DNA of 64,000 bases, taken from assembly GCF_007833215.1 (NCBI RefSeq), contig NZ_CP042239.1, forward strand, positions 558,001 to 622,000, in the 5' to 3' direction. A model generated the notes under the pieces. It was not told the DNA's origin, ran no database searches, and worked only from the letters and a program-made list of their open reading frames with translations. How positions within the stretch are numbered: position 1 is the first letter of the stretch; every line of letters begins with the position of its first letter. A program made the translations under genes and the position numbers. Shown here in pieces: positions 1 to 8,610 of the stretch. The DNA is from Sphingomonas suaedae (lineage in GTDB: Bacteria > Pseudomonadota > Alphaproteobacteria > Sphingomonadales > Sphingomonadaceae).

Positions 1-1
1 C

Positions 2-880
2 TTCGCGATGGCCCAGACCGCCGCCGATGTGCGCAAGGCGAGGGACGAGGGCAAGATCGCCTCGCTGATGGGGATTGAGGGCGGGCACCAGTTCGGCGGC
101 CGCCTGTCGGTGCTGCGCCAGTTCCGTGAACTGGGCGTCCTCTACATGACGCTGACCCACAGCAAGAGCCTGAGCTGGGCGGATTCTGCCACCGATGCGC
201 CCCGCTCGGGTGGGCTGTCACCGTTCGGCCGTCAGGTGGTGGGTGAGATGAACCGGATCGGCATGATCGTGGACATCAGCCATGTCTCCGACGCGACGAT
301 GGCGGCGGTGCTGGATGTGACGAGGGCGCCGGTGATCGCCTCCCACTCCTCGGCGCGCGCGATCGCCGATCGGCCACGCAACATTCCCGACGTGCTGCTG
401 CGCCGGATCGCCGAGAATGGCGGCGTGATCATGGTCAATTTCTATCCCGCCTTCCTGTCGAACACATGGAATGACTGGGACAATAAGCGGATCGCCTACG
501 CCAAGGAGATCGGGCTGCCCTCGGCCCCCAGCGGCCAGCGTTCCACGCCCGCATTGGTCGCGTGGGAGCGCGACAATCCGCAACCGCGCGTCGATGTCCG
601 CACCGTGGCCGACCATGTCGAGCATATCGCCAAAGTCGCCGGATACGACCATGTCGGGCTCGGCGCCGATTATGACGGGATCAGCGGTACCGGGCCGGAG
701 GGGATGAAGGGTGTCGACAGCTATCCGTTGCTGTTCGCCGAACTGGCGCGGCGCGGCTGGAGCGATGAAAACCTCGCCAAGCTGTCCTGGAACAACGTGC
801 TGCGCGTGATGGAAAGGGTCGAGGCGACCGCGCGGGCAATGGCCGGCACGCCGTTGACCGACGCGAACGATCCAGGCTGA
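2..880 (+). CDS. Membrane dipeptidase, peptidase M19 (partial, 5' end outside window)
   Basis: This is the C-terminal part of a renal-dipeptidase-type (M19) zinc metallopeptidase, which hydrolyses dipeptides. The reading frame is open from the window edge, so the true start lies upstream. Family signatures visible are GIEGGHQF near the start, the block MIVDISHVSD, the metal-ligand region VIASHSSARA and the C-terminal GLGADYDG. The residues seen make up most of the alpha/beta barrel; the N-terminal HxD metal motif and any signal peptide are missing because of the window edge. The S46 peptidase gene follows on the same strand after an 84-base gap, suggesting a peptide-scavenging pair. Family assignment is secure; substrate is not. 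Confidence 0.88.
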   Translation, partial: FAMAQTAADVRKARDEGKIASLMGIEGGHQFGGRLSVLRQFRELGVLYMTLTHSKSLSWADSATDAPRSGGLSPFGRQVVGEMNRIGMIVDISHVSDATMAAVLDVTRAPVIASHSSARAIADRPRNIPDVLLRRIAENGGVIMVNFYPAFLSNTWNDWDNKRIAYAKEIGLPSAPSGQRSTPALVAWERDNPQPRVDVRTVADHVEHIAKVAGYDHVGLGADYDGISGTGPEGMKGVDSYPLLFAELARRGWSDENLAKLSWNNVLRVMERVEATARAMAGTPLTDANDPG

Positions 881-964
881 TCGACATCGCGACCGTAACG
901 CTTGCAACGACCCGCGCACAGCGCTACTCCTGGCGTGTGACATTATATCATAGAGGGTTCCACC

Positions 965-3091
965 GTGCGTCATCGCTTCCTGTTGCTTGCTCCGCTCGTC
1001 CTGCTCGCCGGCCCGGTTGCCGCTGACGAGGGGATGTGGCTTCCCAGCCAGACCGAGGCGATCGGCGACAAGATGCGCGCGGCGGGCCTCGAGCTCGATC
1101 CGAAGACACTCGGCGACCTAAACCGTGCGCCGCTCAACGCGATCGTCTCGCTCGGCGGCTGTTCGGCGGCGTTCCTGAGCGACCAGGGGCTGATCGCGAC
1201 CAACCATCACTGCGTCTATGGCTCGATCCAGTATAACAGCTCGCCAGAGCATAATTATCTGCGCGACGGCTTTCTCGCGCGCACGCTGGGCGACGAACTG
1301 CCCGCTGCGCCGGGGAGCCGCGTCTATGTGATCGAGGATTTGCGCGACGTGACCGCCGATGTGCTGCGCGGTGCGACAAGATTGGTGGGCGAAGCGCGCA
1401 ACGGGCGGATCGAGACCAATCGCAAGGCGCTGATCGCCGCGTGCGAGAAAAAGCCCAATCGCCGCTGCGATGTGCGCGCCTATTTCGGCGGGAAGCAATA
1501 TTTCCTGCAACAGCAGCTGGAGATTCAGGACGTCCGGCTCGTCTACGCGCCCGCTGGCGGGGTCGGCAATTTCGGCGGCGAAATCGATAACTGGCAATGG
1601 CCGCGCCACACCGGCGATTTCGGCTTCTATCGCGCCTATGTCGCGCCCGACGGGTCGTCGGCACCTTATTCGAAGGACAATGTCCCCTTCAAGCCCAAGG
1701 CGTGGCTGCCGATTGCCAAGCAGGGGCTGAAGGAGGGCGATTTCATCATGGTCGCGGGTTTCCCCGGCACGACCGAGCGTCACCGCACCGGCGCCGAGAC
1801 GCGCTTCTATTTCGAAAATTTCTACCCGCTCCAGCAGCGGCTGCTCGCCGAATATTCGGACGCAATCACCGCCGCGACCGCATCCTCGCCCGAACTGGCG
1901 ATCCGCTATGCCTCGATCCTCAAGGGCGCGGACAACTACAAGAAGAAGATCCTCGGTCAGCTGGCAGGTGCAGAGGCAATCAGCCTGATCGATCGCAAGG
2001 AGAGCGATGAGCAGGCCTTCCGCGCCTGGGTCGCCGCCGACGCCAGCCGTCGCGAACGCTGGAGCGCCGGCCTCACCGCGCTCGATACCGAAGCGGCGGC
2101 CGCCAATGCCGCCGCGCTGGAAGGGTTGCGCCGCGCACTGCTCGACCGCGGCCAGCTTTATGCCGCGGCGATGCGCGCCTATCGCTGGTCGCTCGAGCGT
2201 GCCAAGCCCGATGCGCAGCGCAAGTCGGGCTTTCAGGACCGCGACCGCCGCGCACTCCAGGAGGCGCTGACCCAGATCGAGCGACGCTTCGACCCCGCGG
2301 TCGACCGGGCCTTGTTCGAAAAGGCGGTAGCGGAGTATCGCAAGCTCCCGGCCGCCTCGCGCAACGCCGGATTCGATGCCGCGCTCGAGCGGATCGGGAT
2401 GGATGCGCTCTACAGCGAGACCAAGCTCGGCACGACCACCAACCGGATCGCGCTGCTCGACATGTCCGCCGACGCGCTCAAGGCATCGACCGACCCGTTC
2501 GTCCAGCTCGCCATCGCCGCCTATCCCGACGTCGCCGCCCGCGAGGCGATGTCCGACGCGCGTGCCGGCAATCTTCAGGCGGCACGCTCGACCTATATGG
2601 ACGCGCGCATGGGCTATGCCGCGTCGCAGGGCCGCACGCTCTACCCCGATGCCAACAGTTCGCTGCGCTTCAGCTACGGCACGGTGAAGGCCAAGAAGCG
2701 CGACGGTATGGCATGGACCGCCTTCACCACCGGCGAGGGGGTCGTCGAAAAGCAGACCGGCAAGGAGCCGTTCAACGCGCCGCAGAAGACGATCGACCTG
2801 ATCAAGGGGAAGGATTACGGCGCCTACACCGCGCCGGAGCTGGGCACCCTGCCGGTCAACTATCTGGGCACGGTGGACATCACCAACGGCAATTCGGGTT
2901 CCTCGACGCTCAACGCGCGCGGCGAATTCGTCGGGCTGGTATTCGACGGCACGATCGAGGGGATCATCTCCGACTGGTGGTTCGACCCGTCGATCACCCG
3001 CTCGATCCATGTCGACAGCCGCTACATCTTCTGGACCATTGCCAAGGTCGATGGCGCACAGCGCCTGCTCGACGAGATGGGCGTGCGGTAA
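965..3091 (+). CDS. S46 family dipeptidyl-peptidase (DPP7/DPP11-like)
   Basis: Predicted exported serine dipeptidyl-peptidase of family S46, 708 residues, the usual family length. The start is GTG at 965. Residues 1-20 form a signal peptide (RHRFLLLAPLVLLAGPVAA). The mature protein opens with DEGMWLP, typical of the family. The catalytic His lies in TNHHC (about residue 82) and the catalytic Ser in NGNSGS (about residue 644), both in trypsin-like context. S46 enzymes remove dipeptides from oligopeptide N-termini in the periplasm or at the cell surface. Whether the specificity is hydrophobic (DPP7) or acidic (DPP11) cannot be decided by eye. It follows an M19 dipeptidase gene, which could act on the released dipeptides. 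Confidence 0.92.
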   Translation: MRHRFLLLAPLVLLAGPVAADEGMWLPSQTEAIGDKMRAAGLELDPKTLGDLNRAPLNAIVSLGGCSAAFLSDQGLIATNHHCVYGSIQYNSSPEHNYLRDGFLARTLGDELPAAPGSRVYVIEDLRDVTADVLRGATRLVGEARNGRIETNRKALIAACEKKPNRRCDVRAYFGGKQYFLQQQLEIQDVRLVYAPAGGVGNFGGEIDNWQWPRHTGDFGFYRAYVAPDGSSAPYSKDNVPFKPKAWLPIAKQGLKEGDFIMVAGFPGTTERHRTGAETRFYFENFYPLQQRLLAEYSDAITAATASSPELAIRYASILKGADNYKKKILGQLAGAEAISLIDRKESDEQAFRAWVAADASRRERWSAGLTALDTEAAAANAAALEGLRRALLDRGQLYAAAMRAYRWSLERAKPDAQRKSGFQDRDRRALQEALTQIERRFDPAVDRALFEKAVAEYRKLPAASRNAGFDAALERIGMDALYSETKLGTTTNRIALLDMSADALKASTDPFVQLAIAAYPDVAAREAMSDARAGNLQAARSTYMDARMGYAASQGRTLYPDANSSLRFSYGTVKAKKRDGMAWTAFTTGEGVVEKQTGKEPFNAPQKTIDLIKGKDYGAYTAPELGTLPVNYLGTVDITNGNSGSSTLNARGEFVGLVFDGTIEGIISDWWFDPSITRSIHVDSRYIFWTIAKVDGAQRLLDEMGVR

Positions 3092-3097
3092 ACCGCG

Positions 3098-3526
3098 TCA
3101 GTTGCCGGAGCTGCGTTCCGCGCAGTTCCGGCAGCGACCCAAGACTTCAAAATGAATCTGGCCGGGCGTAAACCCCTTGCCCGAGACGACCGCACACAGC
3201 TCGTCCGCGACTGCGCCAGCACCGATCTGCGCCGCGCATCCACACTCGCCGCACAGCAATACGATCGCGACGCTATCGGGATCGACACGAGCGATCCAAC
3301 CTTTCGCCGATGCAACCGGAAGCGCCCGTTTTTGCGCGCGCAATTGGTTGAGGACTCGGTAGATCGAATTGGGATGGTGCGGAGCCCCGGTGGCCAATGC
3401 GAGCCTGTGCGCCAGCTGATAAACGCCGAGAGGGCTCTTCTCCTGTCGCAAAGCCCAGAGCACCCGCTCAGGCAATGTTGCGCCCGATGGCAAGGAGCCC
3501 CGCTTGTGGCCATCGCCGCTCGGCAT
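3098..3526 (-). CDS. zur: Fur-family transcriptional regulator, probably Zur
   Basis: About 142 residues with the Fur-family layout: an N-terminal winged helix containing PHHPNSIYRVLNQLRA (the DNA-recognition segment, with YR as in Fur proteins) and a C-terminal dimerisation domain with two CxxC pairs, LLCGECG and RCRNC, which form the structural zinc site. I take the ATG at 3526 because it follows the merC stop by two bases; the longer frame would run deep into merC. Low sequence complexity before it supports this. It is the third gene of a methyltransferase-MerC-regulator operon. Zur rather than Fur is inferred from the Cys pattern and the MerC neighbour. Confidence 0.8.
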   Translation of the reverse strand: MPSGDGHKRGSLPSGATLPERVLWALRQEKSPLGVYQLAHRLALATGAPHHPNSIYRVLNQLRAQKRALPVASAKGWIARVDPDSVAIVLLCGECGCAAQIGAGAVADELCAVVSGKGFTPGQIHFEVLGRCRNCAERSSGN

Positions 3527-3528
3527 CT

Positions 3529-3900
3529 TCAGTGTCGCGTCGCGCGCATATTCAATGCGTGACCGAAGCCAAGCTGGAGCGAGCCGCTGATCGCTACACA
3601 GGCTTCCTGAGACGTCCCGTGAAAAACCAACTCGGCCGCGCCGAGGCAGGCAAGACCGGATACCGCCAGTAGTAGCGGCGCCTTTCGACGGTGGCGCCAA
3701 TACCCCAGCGTCATCGCAAAAGCGCTGGTGGGCACCGCAACTACCAGAGCCCAGAAATGGAAGTCTTCAGGCAGCGCCAGAAAGGTTGCGAGCGCAGGTA
3801 ATGCGATGAGTAGGGCAGGGAGCAGGAGGCAATGGCTAAGGCACAGCGTAGACGCTCCGATCGCGAGCCCATCTAGCCAGTTTCGCTGCACGGGGATCAT
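3529..3900 (-). CDS. MerC domain membrane protein
   Basis: A 123-residue integral membrane protein of the MerC domain family. The frame shows about four hydrophobic helices and the cysteine-containing first helix STLCLSHCLLLPALL, the position where MerC proteins carry their metal-binding Cys pair. The ATG at 3900 overlaps the stop of the upstream methyltransferase gene by four bases (ATGA), so translation is probably coupled. MerC proteins transport mercuric ions in mer operons, but chromosomal homologues beside Zur-like regulators are common in sphingomonads and probably handle another metal such as zinc; that is inference. No merR, merA or merP is present here. Confidence 0.8.
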   Translation of the reverse strand: MIPVQRNWLDGLAIGASTLCLSHCLLLPALLIALPALATFLALPEDFHFWALVVAVPTSAFAMTLGYWRHRRKAPLLLAVSGLACLGAAELVFHGTSQEACVAISGSLQLGFGHALNMRATRH

Positions 3901-4694
3901 CGCTTCGCGGTCGCGAAATGCGCGACGCAATCGAGGTTGAGCTTCCCGTCCTTCTGCGATTCTGCCGCCATATGCGCGGCCTCATCGATGACCCGCGCGC
4001 GATCCGGTTCGGCAAGATCGGCGATCACGGGACTGGCATCGAGCATTTCGCGCGCCGTCTGAAATATGGCGATATCAAACGCGAAATTGTGATTGCGCTG
4101 ATGGACCTCGACCGTTTCAAATCCGGCGTCACTCATCTCGGCGACAAGCCGGTCCTCGTCGGCTAAAGCCGCCATGCCCTCGACGCCCAGAGTCGCCGGC
4201 GATCCTCCGAACAAAGCTGCCCGCGCTTGAGCGAGCACCATATAAGGTCCGAATCCCACCGGCGTGCTCGCGGTCGCCACCACCGCCCGCCCGCCTGGGC
4301 GGAGCACGCGCGCCATTTCCGCGAGACCCGCGCGCCAATCGGGAAAAAGCGGGATGCCGAACACGGAACAGGCGCGGTCGAAGCTGCCGTCCGGAAGGTC
4401 GAGTGCCTGCCCATCCATCTGGATTGCATCAATGCGGCGACCTTGCGCCCGGCTCCGTAGCTGATCGATCATCGCTGCAGAGAAATCGATGGCCGTAACC
4501 TCCGCACCCTTGGCTTCCGCGGCCAGTGCCAGAGCGCCCGGCCCAGTCGCGACATCAATGAGGTGCATGTCTGATTCGATCTGCGCGAGTGCAACAGCGT
4601 CTGCGCAGAACAGGGCAGTGAATGGCTCCGCGCTCGCGACATAGGATTGAACCGCGCCGTCCCAATAGTCGCGGCTCTGGATCGCCAATGTCAT
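3897..4694 (-). CDS. Class I SAM-dependent methyltransferase
   Basis: A 265-residue methyltransferase with a Rossmann-like SAM-binding fold: motif I is LIDVATGPGALAL, the acidic strand end follows in VTAIDFS, and motif LPDGSFDRACS plus MARVLRPGGRAVV complete the UbiE/type-11 pattern. The ATG at 4694 is preceded by AGGAG at good spacing, so the N-terminal extension of the longer open frame is not used. It heads an operon with MerC and the Fur/Zur-type regulator, sharing a four-base overlap with merC. The substrate is unknown; co-regulation with metal genes hints at a metal-responsive role. Confidence 0.82.
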   Translation of the reverse strand: MTLAIQSRDYWDGAVQSYVASAEPFTALFCADAVALAQIESDMHLIDVATGPGALALAAEAKGAEVTAIDFSAAMIDQLRSRAQGRRIDAIQMDGQALDLPDGSFDRACSVFGIPLFPDWRAGLAEMARVLRPGGRAVVATASTPVGFGPYMVLAQARAALFGGSPATLGVEGMAALADEDRLVAEMSDAGFETVEVHQRNHNFAFDIAIFQTAREMLDASPVIADLAEPDRARVIDEAAHMAAESQKDGKLNLDCVAHFATAKR

Positions 4695-5066
4695 GCGCCT
4701 ACTCCTTATACACGAGCTTGCCCCGCCTGCTCTGAGGAGCGTTGAAGCCGCCGCAGCCGCGAATGTATCGTCGGCGCCACTAACGCCGACGCACATAGGC
4801 GTCAATGAGATGTTGCAACATCGCATTTGTCCCATAAAGGCGTTTCATCACGGTGAAGCGACAGCCGACCTGAGCGGTAGGACGGGCAGGTCGACTGGCC
4901 GAGATGGGGCGGGCTGGGTTGAAGCGTTAGGAGATGCCTAAATCCAAACGCCATCGCTCCAATCGGAGTGCCGCAGCGGCGTTGCAACGCACAATATTCG
5001 CTTGCTTACTCAAATCCACATTAGTAACGACACGTTATACCATTACATGATTCGTTTGGGGGGTTA
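4695..5066. other. Divergent intergenic region
   Basis: This 372-base gap lies between the start of the methyltransferase operon (minus) and the siderophore receptor gene (plus) and must carry promoters for both. It contains the palindrome annotated at 4805-4826. Toward the receptor the sequence becomes A/T-rich (about 4985-5060), as expected for a promoter. I see no gene in it. Confidence 0.6.
4805..4826. promoter_or_regulatory. Palindromic candidate Zur/Fur operator
   Basis: The core GATGTTGCAACATC is a perfect 14-base inverted repeat; with the flanking ATG and CAT the symmetry extends to 22 bases with one mismatched pair. It lies 111 bases upstream of the methyltransferase start codon, in the control region of an operon whose last gene is a Zur-like repressor. 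Zur and Fur operators are A/T-flanked dyads of similar size, so autoregulation is plausible, but the match to a published Zur consensus is by general form only. Confidence 0.35.
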
Positions 5067-7178
5067 ATGATTTCCAAGTCGTTGCGCGCGGGATTTGCGC
5101 TGGGTTTGCCGTTTCTCGCACTGCCTGCGCAGGCAGACGACCAGACCGATGATCGCCGCCAGCGCGAGATCGTCATCACCGGCATTGCCGAGGATGACGG
5201 CTATGCGCCGCAACAGGCCACCGTTGCCGGCAAGAGCGCCGCGCCGCTCCTCGAAATCCCGCAATCGGTCAGCGTCGTGACCCGCGAGCAGATCGAGGAC
5301 CGGAACCTCTTCACCATCGGCGAGGCGGTGCAGACCGTTGCCGGCGTGACGGTGATGCCGTTCGACGGCACCAATCCCGATTATCGCGCTCGCGGCTTCG
5401 TGCTCGACTATGCCTATGACGGCGTCCCCTCGACCTTTTCCTCTGGCGTGCCCGAGTTCGACCTGGTCATCTATGAGCGGGTCGAGGTCCAGCGCGGCCC
5501 GACGGGCCTGTTCCGGGGATCGGGTTCGCCCGGCGGGACGATCAACCTGATCCGCAAGCGCGGACAGGACCGCTTCACCGTGTCCGGCGCGCTGTCTGGC
5601 GGGTCATGGAACAATTATCGCGGCGAGTTCGACATCGGCGGACCGGTGGACGAAGCGGGGCGCCTGCGCGTGCGCGCGGTCGCGGCATTGCACGATCGCG
5701 ACTTCTTCCAGGCGAAGTCGCATACGCGCAAGCTGACCTCCTATGTCGCGGCGGACTACGATCTGACCCCCACGACGACGCTCGGGGCTTCGATCAGCTA
5801 TCAGGACACCAAGGCGGAAACGCCGATGGCCGGCCAGCCGGCGTTCACCAATCAGCAGTTCCTGAACTTTCCGCGCGATTTCCAGCACCTCCCGAGCTGG
5901 AACCTGTTCACCGAAACCACCACCGAATATGCGGGGGAGGTGAAGCAGCAGCTCGGCGACTGGTCGTTCGTCGTCCGCGCGCTGCATCGCGATATCCCGC
6001 GCGCGTGGGAAGATGCGTTCATCCGCCCCGGAACGGGGGTGGATCCGGTAACGCTGACCGCGGAATATGTGAACCGCCGCGCGCGCGGCGTGAACGGAAA
6101 GACTGCGGTGGACGCCTATGCCACCGGCCCGTTCACCCTTTTCGGTCGCGAACACGAACTCGCGGTGGGTTATAGCTGGGACAAGCGCACGACGTCCTTT
6201 CTCCAGCGGAGCCAGACTTCGCAGGGCCGTTTCTCCATCTTCAATCCGGACATCATTCCGATCGCACCCAACGCGTTCACGTCGGGTAGCGAAACCGACC
6301 TTCAGCAGAGCGGTTTCCACGCCCAGCTGCGGCTGCGCCCATTCGAAGGGTTCACCTTGGTCGCGGGTGGCCGCCTGAGCGACTACACCAACCGGTCCAG
6401 GAACATCGCGCCGTCGACCCCGACCGATTGGGTGACCAACGCAAATTCGCGCATTCGCGGAAAGTTCACGCCCAGTGTCGGCGCCGTGGTGAACCTTCTT
6501 GGCGACGTGACACTGTATGGAAGCTATTCGGATATCTTCAATCCGCAGACGCAGGTGCGCAGCGACGGCACGCCGCTCGATCCGCGCGTCGGCGAACAAT
6601 ATGAGGTCGGACTGAAGGGCCGCTTTCTCGACGGCGCGCTCAACGCCAGCGCCGCCGTGTTTCGCAGCAAGGACAAAAACCGCGCCCTTTCCGACACCGC
6701 CAATCCCGGCTTTTTCGTCCAGGCCGGCGTGGTGAAGATCGAAGGGTTCGAGTTCGAGGTCAGCGGCTCGCCGTTTCAAGGGCTCGACCTGACCGCCAGC
6801 TACACCAATGTGAAGACCGAATATGAAGTCGGGACCGCCGCGCAGACCGGCGCCGTCTTCGACATCTTCACCCCGCGCCATCAGTATAAGTTCTACGCCC
6901 GCTACGAGCCGGCGGCGCTGGGCGGTGCGTTCGCCGCAGCCAGCGTCAACGGCCAGAGCGGCGTGGTCGGCGGCGGCGTGGCCGGGGTTCGCGAGCAGGA
7001 TGCGTTCGCGGTCGTCGGGGCTCAGCTGGGCTGGCGCTTCAACGACAATCTTCGCGCGTTCGTGTCGGTCAACAACCTGTTCGACAAGGTCTATTATCAG
7101 CGCGTCGGTTCGATCAACACGTACAACTTCTACGGCGAGCCGCGTAACTTCCTGCTGACGCTCCGCGCGAGCTATTGA
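5067..7178 (+). CDS. TonB-dependent siderophore receptor
   Basis: A 703-residue outer-membrane receptor of the FhuA/FhuE siderophore class. Residues 1-23 form a signal peptide ending in AQA. A TonB box-like EIVITG follows, then the plug with LLEIPQSVSVVTREQI and the stretch ERVEVQRGPTGLFRGSGSPGGTINLIRK, and a C-terminal barrel ending in an aromatic residue (ASY). The ATG at 5067 follows a GGGGGG stretch. One base after its stop begins the first of two ABC-2 type permeases, so the receptor and an ABC transporter form one operon. The ligand is probably a ferric siderophore, by family; nothing here identifies which one. Confidence 0.92.
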   Translation: MISKSLRAGFALGLPFLALPAQADDQTDDRRQREIVITGIAEDDGYAPQQATVAGKSAAPLLEIPQSVSVVTREQIEDRNLFTIGEAVQTVAGVTVMPFDGTNPDYRARGFVLDYAYDGVPSTFSSGVPEFDLVIYERVEVQRGPTGLFRGSGSPGGTINLIRKRGQDRFTVSGALSGGSWNNYRGEFDIGGPVDEAGRLRVRAVAALHDRDFFQAKSHTRKLTSYVAADYDLTPTTTLGASISYQDTKAETPMAGQPAFTNQQFLNFPRDFQHLPSWNLFTETTTEYAGEVKQQLGDWSFVVRALHRDIPRAWEDAFIRPGTGVDPVTLTAEYVNRRARGVNGKTAVDAYATGPFTLFGREHELAVGYSWDKRTTSFLQRSQTSQGRFSIFNPDIIPIAPNAFTSGSETDLQQSGFHAQLRLRPFEGFTLVAGGRLSDYTNRSRNIAPSTPTDWVTNANSRIRGKFTPSVGAVVNLLGDVTLYGSYSDIFNPQTQVRSDGTPLDPRVGEQYEVGLKGRFLDGALNASAAVFRSKDKNRALSDTANPGFFVQAGVVKIEGFEFEVSGSPFQGLDLTASYTNVKTEYEVGTAAQTGAVFDIFTPRHQYKFYARYEPAALGGAFAAASVNGQSGVVGGGVAGVREQDAFAVVGAQLGWRFNDNLRAFVSVNNLFDKVYYQRVGSINTYNFYGEPRNFLLTLRASY

Positions 7179-7179
7179 G

Positions 7180-8610
7180 ATGGCGCGTGCGCTTGCCCCG
7201 GTGATCGCGCGCCAGCAGTGGCGACTGCTGGCGCGCGATCGGCGACTTGGTGTTCTCGCAATCGCCTTGCTGCTGGTGCTCTGCACCGCCGCGCTTGCCG
7301 GGGCGGCACTGCATCAGGCACGGGAGCGCGAGCGCGCCGCCGCTCAGGTCGAGGAGGCGCAGGTCTGGGCGATGCAAGGTCCGGCAAACCCCCACGGCGC
7401 CGCGCATTTCGGGCGCTATCTCTTCAAGCCGGTGTCACCGCTTGCCGTAGTCGACCCCGGTCTGCTGCCCCAGCTCGGCACCTCGCTGAAGCTGGAAGCG
7501 CACGCGAACAATCCCGCGCGCAACCGTGCCATCGACGGTGGGACCGCGCTCGACCGCTTCGGCGGGCTGAGCCCCGCCACCATGTTGCAGGTGCTCGCGC
7601 CATTGCTCATCATCCTCTCGGGCTTCGCCGCCTTCTCGGGCGAGCAGGCGCGTGGGCTGCTGCGACAGGAAATGGCGGCGGGCGCGTCGCCCGTGACGCT
7701 GATGGCGGGGCGGCTTGCGGGGCTCGGCCTGATCGTCCTGCTCGTGCTGGCGGTCGCCTCCGCGGCGGGCGCTGCATCGCTGTGGATGGCGGGCGGGAGC
7801 GCGGCGGAGCTGGGGCCGCTGCTCTGGATGATCGCGGGCTATGCGCTCTATCTGTTCGCCTTTACCGGGCTGACCCTCGCCGCATCGGCGGCCTTTGCGT
7901 CGGCGCGCACCTCGCTCGTCCTGCTGCTCGCCTTTTGGGCCATGGCGACACTGTTCGTCCCCCGCCTGGCGCCCACCATCGCCGAAGCCGCCGCGCCGAC
8001 CCAGTCGGGTCCGGCATTCGAGGCGGCGGTGACCAAGGAAGTGATGGAGGGGCCGAGTGGCCACGATCCGCGCGACGCCCGGCTCGAACGCCTCCGCCAG
8101 GATACAATGCGCCGCTACGGCGTGGCAAAGCTCGAAGACCTGCCGATCGACTTTAACGGTGTCGCGCTCTTCCATGGAGAGGCGTTGTCGACCGCCATCT
8201 ATCGTCGCCATTTCGCCGCGCTCTACGACGGCTATGACCGTCAGGCGCAAATCCAGCGTGCGCTGGCGCTTGTCTCGCCCTTTCAGGCGATCCGACCCTG
8301 GTCGGCTGCGATCGCGCAGAGCGACCAACATGCGCATCGCCGCTTCCTCGAACAGGCGGACGGGTTCCGCTACGATCTGGTGCAGCGGCTGAACCGCGCG
8401 ATCATCCATCGCCCGAAGGAGGGTGAAGGACCTTATATGGCCGACGTCGCGGCGATTACCCGCGACGCCAAATTCGTCGCGACGCCCGCGCCGATCCGGG
8501 AAGCCCTGTCGCGGCATTGGATCGATCTGGCGATCCTCACGGGTTGGGCGGCACTCAGCTTGCTGCTCGCCTTTGGAGCGGCACGCCGGTTGGGAAGGGC
8601 AAGCGCATGA
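7180..8610 (+). CDS. ABC-2 type transporter permease (DUF3526-like)
   Basis: A 476-residue integral membrane protein with one N-terminal helix (about residues 24-48), a large extracytoplasmic segment, a cluster of helices at about 130-280 and a last helix near residue 455-470. This is the layout of ABC-2 permeases that span the membrane with a long loop. The conserved-looking segment around HAHRRFLEQADGFRYDL is typical of the DUF3526 group. It starts one base after the receptor stop and overlaps the next permease by four bases (ATGA). With the second permease and the ATPase it should form one exporter complex. The substrate is unknown. Confidence 0.8.
   Translation: MARALAPVIARQQWRLLARDRRLGVLAIALLLVLCTAALAGAALHQARERERAAAQVEEAQVWAMQGPANPHGAAHFGRYLFKPVSPLAVVDPGLLPQLGTSLKLEAHANNPARNRAIDGGTALDRFGGLSPATMLQVLAPLLIILSGFAAFSGEQARGLLRQEMAAGASPVTLMAGRLAGLGLIVLLVLAVASAAGAASLWMAGGSAAELGPLLWMIAGYALYLFAFTGLTLAASAAFASARTSLVLLLAFWAMATLFVPRLAPTIAEAAAPTQSGPAFEAAVTKEVMEGPSGHDPRDARLERLRQDTMRRYGVAKLEDLPIDFNGVALFHGEALSTAIYRRHFAALYDGYDRQAQIQRALALVSPFQAIRPWSAAIAQSDQHAHRRFLEQADGFRYDLVQRLNRAIIHRPKEGEGPYMADVAAITRDAKFVATPAPIREALSRHWIDLAILTGWAALSLLLAFGAARRLGRASA

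Noticed and set aside
1118-3010. 630-codon frame antisense to the S46 peptidase
   Set aside because: Same artefact; the sense strand has a signal peptide and catalytic motifs, the antisense product has none.
5604-7286. 560-codon frame antisense to the siderophore receptor
   Set aside because: Antisense shadow with low-complexity product; receptor motifs are on the plus strand.
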